A DNA stretch of 5,196 nt, from NCBI GenBank assembly GCA_938003875.1, contig CALKWO010000101.1:1-5196 (forward strand), given 5' to 3'. The DNA comes from an uncultured bacterium. Its GTDB lineage: Bacteria; Planctomycetota; Uabimicrobiia; Uabimicrobiales; JABWCH01. A program made the position numbers and the translations under genes. Shown one piece after another: positions 5,109 to 5,196 of this stretch. Below the pieces are notes generated by a model. That model saw nothing but the letters and a program-made list of their open reading frames with translations. It ran no database searches and was not told the origin of the DNA. Positions within the stretch are counted from its first letter, which is position 1. Each line of letters starts with the position of its first letter.

Positions 5109-5196
5109 GGAATATGGAATTGATATAATTTACTGTATAGGACCTACGTTCCGCAGCTTCTAAGGAAAAAATTTTGATTTTTTTAGGTTGTTTTTT

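Noticed and set aside
5109..5196. TATAAT at 5124-5129 as a promoter for a gene beyond the right edge.
   Set aside because: No acceptable -35 lies 16-18 bases upstream in this AT-rich stretch, and no downstream gene is visible.

Overview
The window looks bacterial. Genes are closely packed, most starts have Shine-Dalgarno sequences, and there is a BrnT/BrnA toxin-antitoxin pair and a phage-type BRO-N gene. The DNA is AT-rich, and the coding strand of the main gene is strongly A-rich. A large eukaryotic-type Ser/Thr kinase joined to zinc ribbons, helical repeats and a DUF1566/Lcl_C domain points to an environmental bacterium with elaborate kinase signalling, such as planctomycete-like, filamentous or other multicellular lineages. 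The sequence does not settle the taxon.

Layout. Bases 1-404 (minus strand) hold the N-terminal 134 codons of a BRO-N (phage antirepressor family) protein that runs off the left edge and carries a perfect 27-base palindrome. Bases 405-633 are a divergent intergenic region with an inverted repeat, a terminator-like hairpin pointing toward the kinase, and a possible promoter. Bases 634-3965 (plus strand) are best read as one large gene broken by a single-base frameshift near 1996-2001. The first part (634-2055) encodes a zinc ribbon, a complete Ser/Thr kinase domain, two more zinc ribbons and the start of a helical repeat. The second part (open from 1875, homologous from 2001, to 3965) encodes the rest of the repeats, one transmembrane helix, three 57-residue repeats and a C-terminal DUF1566/Lcl_C domain. 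Bases 4117-4600 hold brnT and brnA. Bases 4683-5108 hold a short protein whose first ~90 residues resemble the start of SPFH-like proteins and whose tail looks unrelated. Bases 5109-5196 show no gene that I can support.

How it may work. The restored 1110-residue protein would place the kinase and zinc ribbons in the cytoplasm, cross the membrane once (about residues 762-778) and display the repeats and the DUF1566 domain outside, giving a receptor-kinase layout. The last ~120 coding bases are sharply depleted in A (14 of 120, against 43 of 120 just upstream) and rich in pyrimidine-ending codons. This is the footprint expected if a C-type-lectin-like domain were diversified by a diversity-generating retroelement (DGR). 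No reverse transcriptase or template repeat lies in the window, so this is a hypothesis, but it is the most interesting signal here. The BRO-N gene, the toxin-antitoxin pair, the frameshifted kinase and the chimeric-looking SPFH-like fragment together suggest a fast-evolving accessory region.
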